64,000 nucleotides of DNA. Source: Flectonema sp. DT1601. Taxonomy: Eukaryota > Euglenozoa > Diplonemea > Diplonemida > Diplonemidae. The stretch spans positions 620,001 through 684,000 of the forward strand of contig OZ025783.1 of assembly GCA_964019425.1 (NCBI GenBank). Direction: 5' to 3'. How positions within the stretch are numbered: the stretch's first letter is position 1; every line of letters starts with the position of its first letter. The notes below the pieces were generated by a model, which saw nothing but the letters and a program-made list of their open reading frames with translations, ran no database searches and was not told the origin of the DNA. The translations under genes and the position numbers were made by a program. Of this stretch, positions 31,134-42,004 are shown piece by piece.

Positions 31134-33582
31134 AAATAACTGGTAGTTATTTTGGTTTTGTTTATTTTTCATTTTTTTACAAAAACGCACCCAGCATGTG
31201 TCCTTTTTGCGCATGCGACGCTGAGATGGACGTGTGGTGTGTTTATCAGGCAGCAACATTTTTCTTCTTCTTCTTCTTCTTCTTATTATTATTACTATTA
31301 TTAAGTAGGCTTCTGTTGGAGCTTTACTTTCCAACATCTTAAAAAAAAGTACGGTCTTGCACAAAGCGCTGTAGAGGGGGAATGAAACTACCCCTCTATT
31401 CGAATAATTGTCCCATTCTTCGTTCGCACTCACGATTTTTTTTTTGGTTTTTTTTTTTTTTTTTTTTGTTTGTTGTCTATCTTTCCTTTCCCTTCCTTTC
31501 CTTTCCTTTTTTTATGAAGTAAGTGGTTATTGCGTTCATTCGTGTTCGTATTTGCTGCATTCTATTTGGTTTTTTTTTATCTTTGCGCGTTGATTAAACT
31601 TGTTTTCTTTTTCCACTCGTTGCCTATAATCTCTTTGTAGAGAGTAGTCAGTAATATGAGCACAGCCTGCTTTCGTCGGAATTCTTTTTCCCTCTTCGAC
31701 GATAATTCAAAAAAATATGGTCCGGCGCAGACCATAAACCGACTGTCGTCTTATCGGATCCTGTTGTTTTCATTTCTTGCTGAGTGATATGGCTATGTGC
31801 TGCCCTATTTGTGTGGTAATTTTATAAAGCTTTCGGTAAGCCCACAGAACAATTATAATGCTTTGGACAACAGGGGGTGAACGATCCTCGGTACTGTTCC
31901 GGGGGTTTCTATTTTCTTTCGTGGTATGTGCATATGGTCGTGGTCGTGTAAAAGAAAGTACTGTGTGTGGAATAAAAATGATTTTCTATTTTTTCACCTT
32001 CCCCCCCACTCGCAGATCATTTCTCTTTTATTTTCTTTAGTAGTTTTCAACCTGTTAGCCTCTGGGTAAGGTGGGAGCTAGAAGTTCTTCCAGCTGAAGC
32101 TATAAAACTACAATCTTCGCGATTGGGTCCTTACTGATGCATTTTGCTAGAGAAAAATAATATAAAAAAAATATACTTTTCCCTTTTATGTTTTCTTCTT
32201 TCTAAAACGTATCCTTTTTTCGATTAACAACTACGAATATTTTTTCAGTCAAGTACTTGATATTACTTTTGTTTAATATCTAAAATTGTTACTGTTTTTA
32301 CAAAGTCTCCCCCTCTCCAACTACATCCTCCGGTTCTAATATAATTAATGAAGACTTGGTGGTGGATTTATTTATTAATTATTAGAAGATTCTGACATTC
32401 TGTTTTAGAGGGGAGCTTCACCCGTGTACAGCAGGACACAATCTGAAATTTGTAAAGGTGAAATAATAAAATGTATTGTTATCTACAAACTACTAATAAT
32501 CTGGCATTCCAATGTGGACACAATTAGTGTGATTACGATATTTGTCTAAGCTGTTTAGGGTTATTCATGTGCACCGCATGTACTCGCAACGAAGTCTTGC
32601 GAGATGTGCTCCACTGGTAGTGTGCTACGAACCAGAAATATTTCATTTTTTTATTTCTTTGATTATTTTTTGCAAAAATAGTTCTTTTTTCCTCTTTAAT
32701 ATTTATTTGATTTTGAAGTGTGAGGAGATACTATTTTTAAGCTGAAACAGGCTACAGAGCATGGAGCGCTCAGCCAAACAGACCACAGGTCATGGAGCTC
32801 AACCGAAATTCTTATATTGCAACCAGGTTTGGCAGAATCTTGTAATCGAGTTACCCCTACCTCTTTTCCCCCACTTTCGTTTTATAAGTTGATGAACAGT
32901 GTCAGTTAGTCTTACTACTTTCAGCACATAAACGCATGATTTTATTATTATTTATTTATTTATTTTTTTGTTCCGATCGTAAATAATCACTTTTTATTTT
33001 TACCTCCAAGTTGGGGTGATAACAGCTTCAGAAGTTATATACTTGTAGGTATCTTAACTAGTAGGCTTATTTTAAATTGAGTGAGACCGACTTGGGAACG
33101 GCCCGGGTGAAATAACAGGTTCCACATCATTTCCCCCCATTATCCCCTCTTGGTTATTAATGCACAGTACAATTTAAGTAAATCTCGGAAAAATTAAAAA
33201 AAAAGAAACAACAGCAACAACAACAATTATCCCAACGTCTTATCATCGTGTATTCGGTTGGTTTGTTCTCGTAACTGAATTCTCACAACACTGAGGCTGC
33301 GTGCGCTGTAGATGAGTGAGATATAAAAAGAAGGAACTATTAATAAGTTCATAAGCTTAGCAAATCCGAAGGAGGTAAAAAGAAACTAGGTACACTCGGT
33401 AAAATTGATTTTGTTCATCCTTTTTTTTTCTTTCTCTTCATTTGCTTTCTCTTGTCGTAATCGCCCCAGTAAGCTTCGATACGCATTGAGACATAACATG
33501 TTGACTTGTTTACCCAATTCAGTTTAATCAGTTATCCAATAAGGAGGTTAGATGTGTTACAAATTTATTATTTACTTCACTC
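30498..33582. other. Long intergenic region with clustered hairpins
   Basis: About 3.1 kb, the longest gene-free stretch. It holds a T run of over 30 nt near 31100-31132, AAATTTCT-GAT-AGAAATTT (30815-30833), the hairpin cluster at 31673-31757, a diverged tandem duplication near 30737-30800 and an imperfect copy of the element also found near 26266. No coding frame has acceptor support. Confidence 0.45.
31673..31757. other. Cluster of three short hairpins, possible structured RNA
   Basis: In 85 nt lie TCGTCG/CGACGA (31673-31678 with 31697-31702), a perfect 7-bp stem with 7-nt loop TATGGTC/GACCATA (31716-31722 with 31730-31736) and CCGA/TCGG just after. Base composition is more GC-rich than the flanks. 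It could be part of a non-coding RNA; no known family was recognised. Confidence 0.3.
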
Positions 33583-33599
33583 AGACACTAGATAAGAAG

Positions 33600-34511
33600 A
33601 TGAAGTCACTGTTGGCCCTTGCTGCGGTGTTGTGTACTGCTAACGCGCAGACCGCCATCCATCAGTTAAGGACATGTAGTATCCTAGACGATTGTAAGAC
33701 ATACCTTCCAAAGCAAACTCCTGACACAGGAATCTCATGTAATACTGCTAATAACCAGTGTGTATGCCCTCTAGCGACAACTGCTGTAACAGCACCTGAC
33801 GGAACAAACAACTACGGACAGTGCTTCCCATTAAACAATGCTGGAGCAGTCTTGTTGGCAAACAGAAGAGCAAACCTCGTGTACACAATAACTTCAGCTG
33901 GTACCGGGTTGAACTGTGCAGAAATTGACAACTTCAGAAATACTTTCAGAACTACTTTCCAGACTTTAGTCGGTACCACAGTCACTGTTACATCCACACA
34001 ACACTTCTGCAGTGGAACTACCATGTTTACTGCTGTATTTGCAAACGTATTATTCACTGACCTTGCAATTCTTGCTAACCGTAATGCTGTTCTTCGTGAC
34101 AGCACTGCTATCCAAGCAACTCTTACTGGAATTCTAACTAACCTTGGACAAGTTGCCGTGGTCAATATTTACACTGAGGAGTTCGTTAGATCTCAGTGTA
34201 GGGGAACAGTTGTCGGAGAGTCATTGATTGCTGCTCCGTTTATCCCTACCACCCTGACTGTTTGTCGCACTATTTTGTGCAAGCCTGGGTACAGTTTGAG
34301 CACTACAGGAGTGTGTACATCTACACCAGCTCCATTTATGATTATTAGAGACCCAAACAGAACACCATTCCCAACTATTGTCTTTGACAATGATGACGAG
34401 ATGAGCGTTGGTGCTGCTGCCGGTCTTACCGTCGGGATCATAGTATTCTGTGGTATTATGATCGGTCTGTACGTCTTCTCTTCCAACGCGGAAGAGAATA
34501 AGACTCTATAG
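33600..34511 (+). CDS. Small type I membrane protein with one alpha/beta module
   Basis: 303 aa. Signal peptide MKSLLALAAVLCTANAQ, then a Cys-rich segment of about 60 residues (C-S-I-L-D-D-C and similar, with six or more Cys), a module of about 115 residues rich in Thr, Phe and Val that may be SEA-like, a second short Cys segment, and a transmembrane helix near residues 272-295 (VGAAAGLTVGIIVFCGIMIGL) with a short acidic tail. The start at 33600 rather than 33552 is supported by both the signal peptide and the acceptor CACTCAG ending at 33584, 15 nt upstream. Its layout is a miniature of the surface proteins at 22 kb and 48 kb. Function unknown. Confidence 0.75.
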   Translation: MKSLLALAAVLCTANAQTAIHQLRTCSILDDCKTYLPKQTPDTGISCNTANNQCVCPLATTAVTAPDGTNNYGQCFPLNNAGAVLLANRRANLVYTITSAGTGLNCAEIDNFRNTFRTTFQTLVGTTVTVTSTQHFCSGTTMFTAVFANVLFTDLAILANRNAVLRDSTAIQATLTGILTNLGQVAVVNIYTEEFVRSQCRGTVVGESLIAAPFIPTTLTVCRTILCKPGYSLSTTGVCTSTPAPFMIIRDPNRTPFPTIVFDNDDEMSVGAAAGLTVGIIVFCGIMIGLYVFSSNAEENKTL

Positions 34512-35666
34512 AGCTGCCATGCAACTCCTTCATCTACTGTATTAGTGTTCGGTTCGAAAATTGTTTGTTGATTTAACGAAGCAAACAAATGAATAGAAGA
34601 AAACAAAAACAAAAACAAAAAAGTCCAGAGAAAGAATGAAAAAAGAAAAAAAAGAAAATGAAAGAAAATAGTGTTTATTTCCCCTGCCACTTCTCCTCTT
34701 TTGCGCTTGAGGAATAGAAAATTTCTCCCCCTCCATTAAAAAAAAAAAAAAAAAAAAACCCTTCTGAATTTTTTAACCTTGACAAGAATAGGCATTCCCA
34801 CCCACGTACAAGATTGACTTCCAGCACTGCAACGCTGTATACAGAACATTTGTACTTAATTGTAGCAGGCAGTCCCTACATACAAACTATATTTACAACT
34901 TACTGTACCACAAGGCTATACTCACTTGTGTTTATTTTGCAAATTGCTTCAGGACGGGAGCCATTCAATAAGGACAGCCGTCTTATCAGACACAGAACCT
35001 GATGCAAAATGTATGACATGTACTGCCCTTACGACTGTGATCATATTAATAATATGTTATGCGTACCTTTTCCACCCATCACTATGCCTATTCCTATCTT
35101 GCCTTTTCTCATGTTGTTATATGGATTTTCCCATTTTTATCTGTTTTGTTTGTTGCAGTAACAAGCTGATTGTGGATAATTATTTTTGATGTAAACTTAA
35201 TGCATCCGAGTATTATCTAGTAACCACATTACAGTAAGACTCGGTCAGTTACTTGTGCTGTTATTTTCGGGGAGTTGTTACTGATAGTCTCTCCGTACCT
35301 CCATCTGTAAAAATATGAAAAAAACTTTTTTCTTACAGCGCTTGAAAATCTCAACCCCTTCACCCCCTTTCCCCACTTATTACGTCCTCGGAACTTGTTA
35401 AGTCTAGCGGTGGATGTTTTCGTCAGTTATGCTGTCAATATATGATGATAACTGCACCCTACTTTTTCTTTTTCCAATCCCCTACCCATCCATCCCGGGT
35501 CCGTATTCAGTGGAGTGTATAGTTATTCAACAGTAGATTACTTTGGTGGATATATTTTTTTTAAATTCTCTTTTTTATATTATCAGGGAACATTAGGATG
35601 CAAAAGATTCTTATTAATATTTTTAACGGTCTGTATCTATTAGTTTCTTATAAACAAAACAAACAC
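34512..35666. other. Intergenic region, nothing recognised
   Basis: About 1.15 kb with an A run of about 20 nt (34738-34758), AT-rich palindromes near 35042-35058 and an ATCAG/CTGAT stem near 34988. Short frames (34814-35002, 34926-35189) have no acceptor or protein support. Confidence 0.4.
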
Positions 35667-35710
35667 AGTAGTTAATTCATAAAAGGTTTTATTCGAATGA
35701 AGTGTAAACT

Positions 35711-36178
35711 ATGAAGATTAGCGACCCATTCTCAAGTGATGACGAAACGGTAATATCACACGTAAGTGCTGTTTCTGGATCGTCATCCCGCGTAAGGGAA
35801 ATGGCACGTGAAAGAGATGACCGAGAACGGGCTGAGCTAAGCGCTCGTACAATGGAAGACGACCTCAGAGAGACGCGTACCAAGGTCTACACTCGCACGA
35901 TCACTAAGGTCATAATACCTTTACAACGGGCTCTGAGAAAAACTCGATCCAGGAAGGATCGAGTCGCCCTGTTTCAAAGTGAAATCAATTTTAGAAATGA
36001 AATAATTAAAATTGAAAAGAAAGATCGTCCTAAGAAAGTTCAAATTGACGTATCTCCATCGACGTTTGACGAAGACACAGCATACGATAGTGAAGGCTCT
36101 CGTCATCAGGGAATGTATGCCAATTACGAATACGACAAATTCTGTTGCGGAAATGGATTCCGATGTAGTATTCAATAA
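35711..36178 (+). CDS. Small charged protein, possible regulatory leader frame
   Basis: 155 aa, highly charged: an acidic Ser-rich start, a helical Arg/Glu stretch (about 30-65), a basic stretch, and a Tyr/Cys-rich end. No family recognised. The acceptor AACACAG ends at 35668, 42 nt upstream. Within that leader a five-codon frame starts at 35697 and its TGA (35712-35714) overlaps the main ATG as ATGA, an arrangement that allows termination-reinitiation. A strong GTAAGT sits in the frame at 35764, so an unrecognised intron is possible, but no joined product was better. Moderate confidence that it is translated. Confidence 0.5.
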   Translation: MKISDPFSSDDETVISHVSAVSGSSSRVREMARERDDRERAELSARTMEDDLRETRTKVYTRTITKVIIPLQRALRKTRSRKDRVALFQSEINFRNEIIKIEKKDRPKKVQIDVSPSTFDEDTAYDSEGSRHQGMYANYEYDKFCCGNGFRCSIQ

Positions 36179-36257
36179 TAAGCTTCGCTTTAATTTGTAT
36201 TTTTAACACCACATTTACGAAATGACATCATTTAATACTCATAGTCTAACGACTGGA

Positions 36258-36268
36258 GGGGGGGGGGG
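36258..36268 (+). repeat. Run of 11 G
   Basis: Eleven consecutive G about 150 nt before the start of the CNBD channel gene. A second 11-G run lies at 47020-47030, about 90 nt before another start codon. Long G runs are otherwise absent from this AT-rich window. Confidence 0.8.
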
Positions 36269-36408
36269 AGAGAGATTGATATGAATTAATATGCAGACAC
36301 TTTGATATGCTTACTTATTACTGTTAGTGGTGATGAGTTGAGTTAGAAAAGCTAAATTCTTTTCTTTTTAAAAAAAAAAAAAAAAAATGAAATAACAGAT
36401 GAATAATA

Positions 36409-38124
36409 ATGTGGGATATTCATACAAAGAATGATGTTATTACTCTGACTGAGAGATTTCAGAATCTTACAAATCTGATAACCCAAGAGCTTAGTAGTCG
36501 AGATGCTTTGGAGCAAGACGACTCCCAAAAAGAGAACAACACCGATGATTTTGAATGCTCTGGAGAAGTTCTACTACCTGTCACCAGACTGTTGAAGATC
36601 ATTCATTCAATACTGACTATACTGCTAATGGTCGATATCATCGACGTCTCTTTATATGCCACTGGACTCACTTGGTACGAAGATAGTTACCTGCCACATC
36701 TGTTGGTATATTCCTTCACAAATACGATGTGTGGGCTTGTTGAAGTTTATCTTAATAGAGAGTTTAATAATAATTTATCAGTTTCATTACACGGGTTGTT
36801 TGATCAAGAAGAAAATTGGAAGGAAACAATGGCGACTGTGTTATCGACGATTCCTCTTGATGGTGTTATGTTGTTAAATTCGTATTATAATTACAAGTGT
36901 TTTAAGATCATAAGAATGTGTAGGATCTACACGGCATCTTCAAAACGGTATTTCAGAGAAGCATCTCCACTTGCTTCGAAAAGTAAAAAAATCCAAGCAC
37001 TTCAGCTATCTGTCATAGTATTATGCACAATCCAGGTTCTATCAGTCGTTTGGCTTAGCCTTTGCAGACAAGATCTCAGAGAACCAAGCATGACTGATGG
37101 AGAATACTACATCTCTGGAGTTTATTTTATTATAACCACCCTAACAACAGTAGGCTACGGTGATATACAACCAGTCACCCTTCAAGAACTTTGGTTTATT
37201 ATTTGGTTGCAGGTGGCATCGTCGATTATCATCTTTATTATTGCTGCTAAAGGCACTATATTTTTCGTTGAACAAGAACCATACGAGTCTGCATGTACAA
37301 TTAAGAAGAAACAGATGGTTAGTTTATTTTCAATTTCGGGACTTCCGTTCGAAATTCAGAAGCAGTGTTTTGCATTGCTTCCGACGTTACTTCAAAAACC
37401 TGACTTTTCGGATGTTCTTGAACACCTTCCCGAGTTTGTAAGAAATCGTTTGGATTTTCACATAAAGTTTCGAATGGTTAATGCAGTACCGTTATTTAAA
37501 TCACTTCCAAAAGGACCGGTTGCTATTTTGATAAAAAACTTAACAACTGAGGTCTACGGACCCAAGGAATACATTATCCGCGTAAGTGAGAAAGGCGGAT
37601 GCATGCATTTCATATCCAGCGGAATGGTCGAAGTGACAAACGGCAGTGGAGAGAGTGAACAGTTACTTGCAACTTTAGGACCAGGAGCATGGTTTGGTGA
37701 AGTTGCTCTGCTTTATCCTTTTGTAAGAAGAACTGCAAGTGTTCGATCTGTTACTGTCACAGAGGTGTTTGTATTAAAAAGAGAATGTTTAGATCAATTA
37801 GATAATGCAAGTTTAAAGGAACTCAGAGCGAAGCTAACTCGCGACCGCAGAAGCATCGTAGCCACCAGCAAACGTCGACAAGCAGAAACAAATTCTGAAG
37901 ATGAGAGTAACTGCGACTTTGATGATGCATGCGGTTCATTCCGAGCATATGACTTTGATCAAACATCTGGAAGAGGTTTTACAACATTTTATCGAGATGA
38001 GAACATCCGTCAATCAGTCTCAACTATGGATGGAAGTGATCTAAGCACTCAGGCGATAACATTTAGTAATGCGATGAGTTCAAATGGTAAACAGAGATCT
38101 TGTGATAATTCATCAAATACATAA
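36409..38124 (+). CDS. Cyclic-nucleotide-binding-domain K+ channel
   Basis: 571 aa. After a polar N-terminus come hydrophobic segments (IIHSILTILLMVDIIDVSLY; LQLSVIVLCTIQVLSVVWL), a pore with filter LTTVGYGD (residues 245-252, bases 37141-37164), a hydrophobic S6 and a C-linker. A cNMP-binding domain covers about residues 360-470, with GPKEYIIRVSEKG, then the phosphate-binding cassette GEVALLYPFVRRTASVR, whose Glu and Arg contact the ribose and cyclic phosphate. The filter indicates K+ selectivity, as in EAG/HCN/plant Shaker-like channels. S4 is weak: basic residues near KIIRMCRIYTASSKR are few, so voltage sensing may be poor. The acceptor AACAG ends at 36398, 10 nt before this ATG, but an earlier ATG at 36399 opens a short overlapping frame. 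Confidence 0.88.
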   Translation: MWDIHTKNDVITLTERFQNLTNLITQELSSRDALEQDDSQKENNTDDFECSGEVLLPVTRLLKIIHSILTILLMVDIIDVSLYATGLTWYEDSYLPHLLVYSFTNTMCGLVEVYLNREFNNNLSVSLHGLFDQEENWKETMATVLSTIPLDGVMLLNSYYNYKCFKIIRMCRIYTASSKRYFREASPLASKSKKIQALQLSVIVLCTIQVLSVVWLSLCRQDLREPSMTDGEYYISGVYFIITTLTTVGYGDIQPVTLQELWFIIWLQVASSIIIFIIAAKGTIFFVEQEPYESACTIKKKQMVSLFSISGLPFEIQKQCFALLPTLLQKPDFSDVLEHLPEFVRNRLDFHIKFRMVNAVPLFKSLPKGPVAILIKNLTTEVYGPKEYIIRVSEKGGCMHFISSGMVEVTNGSGESEQLLATLGPGAWFGEVALLYPFVRRTASVRSVTVTEVFVLKRECLDQLDNASLKELRAKLTRDRRSIVATSKRRQAETNSEDESNCDFDDACGSFRAYDFDQTSGRGFTTFYRDENIRQSVSTMDGSDLSTQAITFSNAMSSNGKQRSCDNSSNT

Positions 38125-38420
38125 TAACACTTTTGATACCCTGCGATTGTTGCAATGATATCTCTATGATTGTTTATTCTCGTTGCATGTTGTTTTCCTT
38201 ATTCTTCTTTGCATTGCACTGCCTATCACAAAATATTATTGCGAATATTATCAGGACTTTACAGTCTGTGATAGCCTTAGGTTTTGTTTATCGGAATAGT
38301 GTACGTTGTGATTTATATTTTCTTTTGATAAACAGGTAGCAGTAATCTCACAAAAAGTCGTGTTCGGTATCTTTTATTTCTTAATCTTTGTTACTTTTCT
38401 TATTATCAGATCCTAAAGAA

Positions 38421-40079
38421 ATGTCTGAGATTCGTCGACTTGACACTATCGCCAAACAGACTGGTGAGGAAGAGCTGATTGACGAGGCTCGTTACTTTGC
38501 TAAGGTTTTGAAGTCACTGAAATCATATCCCGATCCACACAAGGATGAGGAATTTGTAAACAAGATCAATGGTCCACTAAGGCATATGGACAGACAAACA
38601 GCACTCTTTGCTTACACTAGAGCTGGAATCTTAGGTCTCGAACACATAGCATGGCAAAACTGGCAGAAAGAATTCGGAGAAGAACAAGGTATGAGTAGTA
38701 ACTTAGTAGTCCCAGTTGTGGAAATCCGTCGGGTTAATGAGAAACACAACGACAAATCCGGCAACAAAATCAAAATTGTGAACCGAGTGATTCTCAGTCA
38801 CCCCAGCGACTGCAAGAGAATTGCTGCGACACACTTAAAGAAACAGGGGAACTTCACTCCTGCACTGTTCTCATCTGTAATATCAACCACTGACAATGAG
38901 CATTGGAGAGCTCAGCGTAAGGTTCTAACAAAAGCGTTTATGCCGAAATCATCGTTGAGAGAAATCTTTCCTATTTCTGCAGCAAGAGGGGCGTTTTGCT
39001 CTGAGAAACTGCTGAGCGAATCGGATGGTGGAACAAAACCTGTTGAGATGAATGAGTTTTTATTGCACGAGGCGAAAGCGCAGTTACGTATGGCTCTGTA
39101 TGGAGAATCACAAGAAAAGATGGAAAGTATCAACAAACCATTCAGAGACGCAATGTCTGGTATCGGTGATGCTAAGGGAGACCTGAGAAGGATCATGACA
39201 CAAATGGCACGTGACATGGTCAATACTGAACAAGACATGTCAGGTCCTTCCATTGATGATAAGACTGGAATTAACGCTCCTTTAGCAAAGGCAATTCTCG
39301 ATGCGAGCAGACAAGATAAGACCACGTTATATGGAAATAATGTTATCTTTTCATTTGCTGGTCATGACACGACAGGTCACACCATGACGTGGTTTTTGTA
39401 TGAACTCGCTAAGAACCCAGATATTCAAAAGAAGCTTCAAAAAGAACTTGATGAGAAAATATGGAACGTCTGCAAGTCCGAGAATCGTGAGATATCTTAC
39501 GATGACTTTAAGAACACTCCATATCTAACAAAGTGTATTGTGGAAACTCTTAGACTCTGGCCAGCTGTTTGCAATGGAACATTCAGAGAAATGGAATACG
39601 ATGATTGGATCACTGGGTCAAATGGTGAAAAGGTTATCCTACCAAAGGGAACCAGGGTTCAGATCAGCACCTGGTCCCGACACAGAAATCCTAAACTCTG
39701 GGGACCAACGGCAGAGAAGTTCGATCCCGACAGACAATTCAACGGATCAGAATTGTGGGACGGGAAAGTATTCACAGCCAGTAATCCAAACTCTGAGAGG
39801 TTTTCACCATTCACATTCCCACCCAGGGATTGTATCGGAAAGAACTTCGCGCAGATGGAAATGCGAGTTGTCATTTCTAACTTGCTGCGAGACTTTACTT
39901 TTATTCCTTACGATGATGATCAGGCAGTCGAGAGCTACGAAACCCAGCCAGGAGTAAATTATGGAACACTCGCTCCAAAGTTTGTTCAAAAACCTGAACT
40001 CGTAAAGAGAAACTTTCAAATGTCAAAAGCCCGAGCACTGAGTGGCGTTCTGCTGAGACCAATCAAACGAGTGAAGTAA
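38421..40079 (+). CDS. Cytochrome P450 without membrane anchor
   Basis: 552 aa heme-thiolate monooxygenase. Key motifs are complete: the I-helix oxygen-binding AGHDTT (A313-T318), the K-helix ETLR (E375-R378), and the heme-binding FTFPPRDCIGKNFA with ligand Cys471. PERF-like and other regions fall in order, and the class resembles CYP4/CYP86-type fatty-acid or sterol hydroxylases, though substrate cannot be told from sequence. The N-terminus (MSEIRRLDTIAKQTGEEELI) is hydrophilic, with no ER signal-anchor, so the enzyme may be soluble or imported elsewhere. The start at 38421 is supported by an acceptor TTATCAG ending at 38409, 11 nt upstream; the in-frame extension to 38388 does not add an anchor either. 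A reductase partner is not in this window. Confidence 0.92.
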   Translation: MSEIRRLDTIAKQTGEEELIDEARYFAKVLKSLKSYPDPHKDEEFVNKINGPLRHMDRQTALFAYTRAGILGLEHIAWQNWQKEFGEEQGMSSNLVVPVVEIRRVNEKHNDKSGNKIKIVNRVILSHPSDCKRIAATHLKKQGNFTPALFSSVISTTDNEHWRAQRKVLTKAFMPKSSLREIFPISAARGAFCSEKLLSESDGGTKPVEMNEFLLHEAKAQLRMALYGESQEKMESINKPFRDAMSGIGDAKGDLRRIMTQMARDMVNTEQDMSGPSIDDKTGINAPLAKAILDASRQDKTTLYGNNVIFSFAGHDTTGHTMTWFLYELAKNPDIQKKLQKELDEKIWNVCKSENREISYDDFKNTPYLTKCIVETLRLWPAVCNGTFREMEYDDWITGSNGEKVILPKGTRVQISTWSRHRNPKLWGPTAEKFDPDRQFNGSELWDGKVFTASNPNSERFSPFTFPPRDCIGKNFAQMEMRVVISNLLRDFTFIPYDDDQAVESYETQPGVNYGTLAPKFVQKPELVKRNFQMSKARALSGVLLRPIKRVK

Positions 40080-41988
40080 TTCCGTGAACTTTCTCATTTC
40101 TCAACAAGTTTGGCGGAGTTCCCAGCTGCAACGTTCACGTTCAAAGTTTAAGAAAAAAAGATAGCGTATTTCGCTGCAACGTACGCCAAATAAAAATCTG
40201 CTAAAAATTAAAATATTCCGAGCCACGAACTCGGAGGAAAGCAAATGGTTTGATAACAACACCGAGAGGTGCACCAGGGATGGGTTTAGTTTGTAAAGAA
40301 AATGTTTTTTACCAAAATTGAAAATAATTTGTAAACAATGCTTTTGTTTAAGCCTTTCGAAAATCCTTGTGGACCTCTTATAGAACTTCTCACTCTGTAT
40401 CTTTATTCGAGTAGTTTTGTTCTCCTCTTGGGTATGATTTCCTTTCCTCTCTTTATCATTTTCTGTATTGAGCAAGCGAATACCTTAAACCAAAGCAATT
40501 CGCCTCTGCTATCCTTTATTAAAAAAAATAGAAGCATCTGCACAGGTCTCTCCTCTGCTTCTCTTTCTTTTTCTTGAAATTTCAAACGTCGATTTATTTT
40601 CTTTCTCTTTCGCAGTGGGTATAATGCGAGCGATTTAGCGCTTTATAGTTATTTCAAAAGGTTTCTGAAATAATCGAAAAAAAAAAAGAAAAAGAAAAAA
40701 CAAACAAACAAACGAGGTTTAATGTTGACATGTTTATTTCAAATAACAAGAGGCAAGTCGGGTACTTCGGTCTCCCTCTCTTTTTTTTTTTTTTTTTTTT
40801 TTTTGCGTAATTAGATGACAACATCAATAAGCAACGAGGAAGAAAAGAAAAAAACGATCATGAAAGCAATGTCTCTCCCTAAATAAGCAAAATGCGAAAA
40901 ATTTTGATTTTTATGATTTTTGGATGATAGTGTATCATGAGAGTTTTATGAGAGTGGAGTTCCTTGAATAATTACTTTGTACCTAATCTTTAGATGGACT
41001 CACCATTCAGTAGTCACTCTGAAGTTTTAGAAAATATAATTTTCTTGTTCTTTTATTTTGTTTGTTGCAGTTTTGAATACCAAACGAAACTGTAAAAACA
41101 TTAATATCTTTTGGGAACTTCCAGTTCCACAAATCTTCTTTCTAAATCCCGTGGAGTTGGTAATTTCTGAAAGTTCCGTTTTTGATACAAAACCTGGTGT
41201 GCGGAGCTGATATTTTTTCCAAACTTCGTCGAAATTCGGGATTTTGAAAAAGATTTGTGCGGAATTGGAGGTTGGTTCCTGTTTCTTTTGCATTTCTTTT
41301 TTTTTTTTGCTCCGTGTGGAAAGAAATATAATTGATCCGACGGATCAAAGGTTCACTATCCCGTTCAGTTTCGTCCTCTGTGTTTTTTCTCCCTTTTCTT
41401 TTTCTCTAGTTGCGTCTCTGAAACTAAACCAAACCAACTTCTTACTCTTAGGTTAAATCGGTCAGCGACTGCGAAAAGCAAAAAAACGTTTTGTGCGTAT
41501 TCGTAAAGGTTTTCTGATTTCCGACTAAGACGTGATGCGATACTTCCAATAAGAAGATAGGTAAATTTGTTATAAAAATAACATCCCAATCATACAACAC
41601 GCTTCCATTCAGAAAATATAATTGAGCCTTAGTAATTTTTGAGGAGATGAAGTTTATAATGGGGTTAAAACTTACACGACTTGGCGCTACTTTTGGGATT
41701 ATTTGTGTGATAAACCCGAGATTCTACCCACTCATTATATTATTATTAATTGTTCAAAATGGACGTAACCCCTTTTACAGGAGCTCATTCTGATAGATGG
41801 GCCTTCCGATATATTGCTTTGAACGTAGTTGACTTGAATCTATTGTGATACCACTGCTATCACTTAGTCGGAACTGTCAAAATAATCTCTGAAAAGATAT
41901 CTTTATAACAACATGACATTTAATGATTTACAGCTTTTCGCAGTCATAACGATTGAGATTCTTTAATATTTTATACATTCTCTTCTAC
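40080..41988. other. Long intergenic region with acceptor-like sites
   Basis: About 1.9 kb. Two good acceptors (TTTCGCAG ending near 40617 and TTTGTTGCAG ending near 41070) are followed by no usable frame; the first has an ATG 8 nt later but the frame closes after four codons. A 7-bp stem TTGATCC/GGATCAA lies at 41332-41348, and T and A runs at 40677-40700 and 40781-40804. They may mark a non-coding transcript or decayed gene; nothing more can be said. Confidence 0.4.
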
Positions 41989-42004
41989 AGATAAAAGATT
42001 TGAA

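Noticed and set aside
31026-31433. 135-codon minus-strand frame
   Set aside because: Mostly Lys and Arg runs from homopolymers and TTC repeats.
35711-38124. Possible splicing of the charged 155-aa frame into the CNBD channel
   Set aside because: All donors tested by eye gave a stop or wrong phase at the acceptor ending at 36398.
40600-40640. Strong acceptor followed by an ATG
   Set aside because: The frame closes after four codons and nothing coding follows; kept only as a note on the region.
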